Shown: one piece after another, positions 59,045 through 64,000 of the stretch
How the letters are laid out: each line of letters opens with the position of its first letter
Numbering within the stretch: position 1 is the stretch's first letter
Assembly (NCBI GenBank): GCA_027574665.1
Contig: CM050651.1
Location: 6,635,501-6,699,500 of the forward strand
Reading direction: 5' to 3'
Source of the DNA: Rhynochetos jubatus
Lineage: Eukaryota > Chordata > Aves > Eurypygiformes > Rhynochetidae
Length of the DNA stretch: 64,000 bases
Position numbers and translations under genes: made by a program
The notes under the pieces: generated by a model
The model's database searches: none
The model's input: the letters and a program-made list of their open reading frames with translations, nothing else
What the model was told of the DNA's origin: nothing

Positions 59045-62000
59045 GTAAGTGCCGGTTTGTTCCTCTTGTGGAAGCTGGTGCAGTTTTAGCTACCGTTTGG
59101 TGTGTGGCAGTAGGCCCGTGGTGCACGTACAGACAGGCAGCAGCTGGTTGAGAGAAGACAGCAGCGTTACGCGCGGCGGGTGAGAAGGAGGTGTCCCAGC
59201 GGGAGATCGGCCGTTCGCCAGTGACCTTTGTTTTAAATGCATGCTGCTATAGGTAGTGTTTGCTTCTACTTGGATGTTAATAGCCATGAAAAAACATTAA
59301 GAATCCACTCTGATCAGCTTGTGGAGTAAGGACATATGTCCACACACGTTATTATTCCGTTGCAGAGTGTGAACGTGTCAATTAACTGATCTGTGCACAC
59401 TGGATTTGTAGTATCTGTCCTTTTCTGGTATTGCCTTCCTCCACCTCAGCTTCCTCACACGTCTTGTGCTTGGCTGGCCCGTAGCAGCCAGGCCATGGCT
59501 AGCTGTGAGCGACAAAGACACACTCTGGTGAGCCAGGTAGCTGGTGCTCAGAGCAGGCCAAGTTTTAGAGGAGCTTTCTCTTAACAGAGGCAGAGATCAT
59601 GTTTGCCTCCTGCTTTATTTGATTCCTAGGCTCAGGAAACACTGTCCGTTAGACCAAGTGTATAAATTAGAAATTAAATTAGCCTGATGTTTTTAAGGAA
59701 CGTCTTAGAAATGTATGTCCTCAAGATCTCTGCCTCTTCAGAACGGGTTGAAAATGGGAGGGGATGGACAGACTGGTCCACAGTAACTTCTAAACTAGGA
59801 AGCCTGAGTTTGTAATTTCTTTAAAACGGTCAGAGAAGAATCTAACATTGCATATGCCATTATCTTTTAGGAAGCATATCCGGTGGTTTTTAGAATTAAA
59901 AATCAGGGTATGCAGTGCTGTTAACGTGAGCAATTTGAAATGAGCCTTTAACTTCGGTCACTTAAAGCGCAGGATGCGCTCGTGGATAGCTCTATGCTCA
60001 GGCTGGTTTTAGAAGTTGCTCACTATCACGTTAACAAGGAAGCAGGTTCTGCCCAATTAAAATTAGAAACCTGTGAATTCAAGCTTTTATTTCCTTTGGA
60101 GTAATCACTGGGTTTTTCAGGTTACATTATTATAACGCTTTACGTGTTCCCAGCTTGAACCGTAACACTCCCAGCTTCCTGTGCCGTTTTTGGAGTCACA
60201 GGTTTTTTGAGCGTAGCTTGGCATTTCTTAGGTGGCAGAATCCCAACGGTGTGACTGAAATTAGAACCCAAGTTTCTAAACCCAAACAAAGAAAGCAACT
60301 TCCTGAAAACGCTGCCTACAACAAATCTACCCCACCACTGCTCTAACTTGGGTTTCCGTCTCGTAGGGAGGTATGTGATTTTGACCCCCGGTGAACTTGG
60401 CAAATCTTGCCTGCATAGTTCTTCCCTTGGAGACCACTCTCGTTCTTCTTCAGTGACACGGGGTCTTGTGACTGGTTGCTCCTACTGTCTGTCCCGCTGG
60501 AGGAATGCTGAGAGTTCCATCCTAAGGGAAATACAGGCATGATTGATAAACCATTTACTGATGACCCTGCTGTTTCCCTAGCAGTTCACTGATGGGCTTT
60601 TCATTTTTTCAGGCGCTCCTTTTGTGAGTGTTCAGAACACTTTGTAGTGGTAGTGGGATGTTAACTAGGTTAACTAGTTCAGTTCAAATTTTTCAGGTAG
60701 TTCAACACCATACTAAATCCAGCCAGAGATAACATTTTTTGCCCATTTTTCTAGGCAAACAGGTCCTACATAATCACTCTGGTTACCTCTCCTAAGTAAA
60801 CGGTTTGGGGGTTTTTACCTTGTCTGTGCAGATACAGGCTGACTTCACTTTGCCTTAAAATATACTGCATTTTACTAAACAGTTCTTGACAAAGGCAAAA
60901 AGTCTCTTTGAGATGACATCACAGCGTTGAGCACGTCTGCGAGACACAGAGTTGCGCTTATTCCCGGCACCGTTTTAGCAGTACAGCGTCACTGTGTGTA
61001 ATCAGCTGGGTTTACTGATGCTTTTTTGACATCTGTTGTAAATGCAGTAACTGGAGAAGAAAAATATTGAGTATCTGTTTGACGCGAAGGTAAATTTAAG
61101 CTGTTAAACTTGCAGTCGATTGTCTGTCAATGAAACTGCAAGAACTCACAGCTGAGCATCTAGGTTCATAACCAGATCCTGAGTGTGTAGTTCAGCAACT
61201 TCCAGTTAAAAGGGAAAATTGCAGACTCCCAAACACAGTTGTCTGTGCAACAGCTGCTTTCCTTCTTCAAGCTTTAATGTTGTCTCACGATGCTGTTAGA
61301 GTGGACCGAAATCCCCAGACCCCGTTGATCTGCAGCAGACTGCTGACACAGACACCGAGGAAGTGAATCTGTGTGCAAAACGGGGCGTACGTTGTGAAAC
61401 GTCCCTGCGTACGTGAGGGACTGCCCATGTGGCGTCATCTGGAAAGCTCCTGCCATAGCCGAACGTCCGCTGTCGGAGAGTAACGGCCTGATGAGCAGAA
61501 CAGGGAGAATGGTTCATCTCCTGTTAAAAATTCTAAGTCTGCGCTAAGTGCGCATGAGTCTGGGACCTCAGTAGGCATTTCGGTGCAGTCTAAAAGCCAA
61601 GTCAGTTACTTTTTAAGATGATTTCACAGGTGATGCTTTCATGTGCTGTACCAGGCAGAAGCAGAAGTTCTCATCAGACGTTTGCCCTGCCTAAGAAGGA
61701 AGCTGGCAGTAGAAACAAGTTTGTTCTCTGCTAGGTTATCATTTAAACGGGCATACGAATTTCATAAATAAATCTGCACGGCGATGCTCTGGTAATTGGT
61801 GACAAGTGGCGATAACAACCTATGTCTTGTCTGAATAACACTTGGAGTGCAAGGACAGAATAGCACATCACTTCTTACTTTGTTGTGAACTAAAATAAAG
61901 TTGCTGATTATGTAAAAAGCAAAATAATTTAGCAATTATTAATTTAGCAGTTATATTCATATAATTTATAAATATTTATAATCATTATATTTATAAATAT

Positions 62001-62877
62001 ATAATATTAATTTAGCAATTATTAGCAAAATAATTTACCTGGTTGGAAGGTCCCCTTGAGGCTAATGCAGGAAGTGGTCCAGGCGAGGAGTGGACCTCGT
62101 GTAAGTGGTCCTGTAGCGAGCTGCAGGTGAGAGGCGGCTGTTCACCCAGCTCTCCTGTGCACGTACATTGTTATCTTCACGTGGGTTTGAGGGGGTTAGT
62201 TAAGCTGTCAGCTTGCAAGGGAAAACTAGCGTCTTCCTCAGAAGCTTCACCTTGTCGTGGCTGGGCAGCAAGGCTGCGAACTGAGATGAAGGTACCGGCG
62301 TACCCTTTTTGGGTTTCGATAGAAAGCTCTCCAAGCTGAGCAGCGCATCGTGGTGGTTTGGTGCATTCTGCGGACAGTCTGAGACATTCCTTGGCACTTC
62401 ATGAAGTTACTGTTGGGTGTATCAGGTGCGTGTCAATATATGAGCTGATACAGGGAATTGCGTTGGTGACGTGTAGCAGAACTGCAGTTTTTAATAACAA
62501 TTCTTACAGCATTGCAATGCCTTTTGTAAGGGAGTGTTTCTCAGGAAGCTATACAGTTCCTCACGAAGTAGGGGAGGTAGTTTACAGAAAAGCATTTTAT
62601 ATTGCGTTTCACCGGGGTTTGCGGTTAGCGCAGCTCTCGTAAGCACTGAGTCAGTGTCCCGTTTGTTAGCGTAGGTGTTTCCCGTTCCTTTGCCTTGAAT
62701 TCATGATCTGTTGCTGGTTTTCAGTTCGGTCCTCATTACTTTCATTTTCCATGTGAAGGTGTCTGAAACATTTTTGGCTTCTTTACCAACTTCCCAGCAG
62801 CAGCTGCCAGCTTTTCCATATTCTGTGCTGCTCATTTAAGTCTGCAGTGTTTTGTTTGTGAGGTGTAATACATATCG
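59045..62877. other. SCLT1: SCLT1 intron 18, part
   Basis: No further SCLT1 exon recognised. A 42-base candidate at 61048-61089, flanked by AG and GT, is open in the required phase but does not resemble the expected protein. Short open frames on both strands look like chance. Confidence 0.6.
61915..62036. repeat. AT-rich tract with repeated tttagcaattatta units
   Basis: Almost pure A/T with 'aatttagcaattatta' near both ends (around 61928 and 62011) and 'atatttataatcattatat' in between. The two copies are in direct orientation, and the middle can fold on itself. It may be a simple tandem expansion. Confidence 0.7.
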
Positions 62878-63236
62878 CAGGATCCTGGAACAGTTGGGGT
62901 TGGAAGGGACCTTAAAGCCCATCCAGTTCCAACCCCCTGCCATGGGCAGGGACACCCTCCACTAGCCCAGGTTGCTCCAAGCCTCATCCAGCCTGGCCTT
63001 GGACACTCCCAGGGATGGGGCACCCACAGCTTCTCTGGGCAACCTGTCCCAGTGCCCCCCACCCTCTCTGTGAAGAACTTCTTCCTGATATCCAATCTAA
63101 ATCTCCCCACTTTCAGTTTAAACCCGTTACCCCTTGTCCTGTCGCTACCTGCTCCAACTGGTTGATACCCTCCTTATGTTGGGGGCCCCAGAACTGGACG
63201 CAGGACTCCAGGTGGGGGTCTGCCAGCTCATGTTGA
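62878..63236 (-). mobile_element. CR1 LINE 3' fragment in SCLT1 intron 18
   Basis: Inverted CR1: 'cagttggggttggaaggga', 'ccatgggcagggacacc', 'cccagggatggggcaccc', 'gaacttcttcctgatatcc', 'ttacccctt gtcctgtcgc' and beyond into 'ggcacccagaactggacgc'-type text ('gccccagaactggacgcagg'). It keeps about 360 bases, more than the other copies here, and is close to consensus. Confidence 0.94.
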
Positions 63237-64000
63237 GCTATATATGTATAAATAGATATATATATGCACATAGGTTGAGCTGTATGCATAAGGGAAGCAT
63301 TAAATACTTTTAAAAAATGAAGCAACATCAGTAAACGTTAGGTGATTTTTAAAGTTTAAAATTAAGAAGGAAGAGTTAATTTTGCAACCTGTAGCAGTAG
63401 AGCAGAGTGAGATTTTTTTAAATAATGTGGGAATCTAGTAGATCAGTGAAAAACCTGTAGATAGAAGATGTTGATGAGCAAATCAATATTTTCAAGCTTC
63501 ACTGAAAAGGATTCTGCCCTTTTTGGCTGTTTGGGTCAGTTCAAGTTAAACATGTAATCGTTGCCTGTAAAACTGAATTGGGAATTAAAAACCCGTGCTG
63601 GAACGCTAGGCAATGCGTTGAATACTTGTAGACTAAATTCCACTATTTTCTTCGTAAAAATACGTTAGTCTTCATTTACGGGAAGAGTTTTCTTCCCTCT
63701 AAGCATCTGACAATGCCGTAGGCTCTTGGGAGGATCTGTTAGCAGACCGCACCGTCCCCTTGCAGGAGGGCGAGGAACCGGCGTTGCCTCAGTGCGCCTG
63801 TGCCGGCAGTCAGGTCTGAAGGTAACCCAGTGGGTCGGTGCTGCCTGCAGCGCAGGTCAGGCTTCCAAATCAAAGCCTCGCTCTTGGCAGCGTCACCAGC
63901 AACCCCGGGCTCCTCTTTATTCTCTTCGGCCCTGCAAGACGTCTGGTGTGGCCGACTGAAAGGCAGCTGCTCTGGCTGGTGACCGCATCCATGCCAGATG
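63237..64000. other. SCLT1: SCLT1 intron 18, right end of window
   Basis: It begins with a TA-rich microsatellite (atatatgtataaatagatat, 63239-63265) flanked on both sides by 'gttgagct'. After that there is unique sequence that becomes more GC- and CpG-rich from about 63720. No exon is recognised; the open frames at 63726-63982 do not look like SCLT1. Confidence 0.5.

Noticed and set aside
61048..61089. Candidate SCLT1 exon 19 of 42 bases
   Set aside because: It has AG and GT borders and is open in the needed phase, but the peptide does not resemble the expected SELSRQ continuation and the acceptor has a weak pyrimidine tract.
1..64000. CRISPR array, bacterial operon, tRNA or rRNA genes, or a previously undescribed defence-type system
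   Set aside because: The window is vertebrate nuclear DNA with spliced genes and CR1/LTR repeats. I found no regularly spaced repeats, no tRNA-like cloverleaf and no rRNA core sequence, and I do not want to force such a reading.

Overview
The window is nuclear DNA from a bird, read from sequence alone. The avian signature is clear. There are several CR1 LINE 3' ends carrying the usual box (on the minus strand of each copy, a 'cagaatggtttgggttgg'-type end), a GC-rich endogenous-retrovirus LTR of a kind I recognise from bird genomes, a second LTR-like block, and compact vertebrate genes with GT-AG introns. I cannot name the species.

Layout. Positions 1-29159 look like an AT-rich intergenic desert: I find no convincing protein-coding exon, only old CR1 pieces, homopolymer runs and one solo LTR (24943-25650). 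Positions 29160-33471, minus strand, hold the complete five-exon coding sequence of the C4orf33 (UPF0462) orthologue, 200 residues, with a probable non-coding first exon near 36186. A CpG-rich region at about 36090-36960 looks like a shared bidirectional promoter. From 36763 to the right edge, plus strand, lie 18 successive coding exons of SCLT1 (sodium channel and clathrin linker 1). They join in frame into 600 codons plus two bases of the next. The last part of SCLT1 (about 80 residues in the human protein) is not found and presumably lies past position 64000. C4orf33 and SCLT1 head-to-head is the arrangement I recall for human chromosome 4q28, so local synteny supports both calls.

How the genes fit together. 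SCLT1 is a coiled-coil protein of the distal appendages of the mother centriole, needed for ciliogenesis, and also known as a clathrin and sodium-channel linker. C4orf33 has no established function; its sequence pattern suggests a small beta-sandwich resembling CBM9-type folds (inference). They share a promoter region, but nothing in the sequence shows a shared pathway.

No bacterial-type system, CRISPR array, tRNA or rRNA was seen. The points most worth a second look are: two competing versions of the SCLT1 N-terminus (a conserved ATEIDFL peptide lies in intron 1 without an ATG, while the in-frame spliced model starts MAAGQP); a CR1 tail 15 bp after the SCLT1 exon 11 donor and another at the edge of the promoter island; an LTR-like block with a 126-bp internal tandem duplication in SCLT1 intron 8; and a fossil LINE reverse transcriptase just before it. 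Exon joins were checked by reading frame and splice sites only; comparison with human proteins is from memory, not from a database search.
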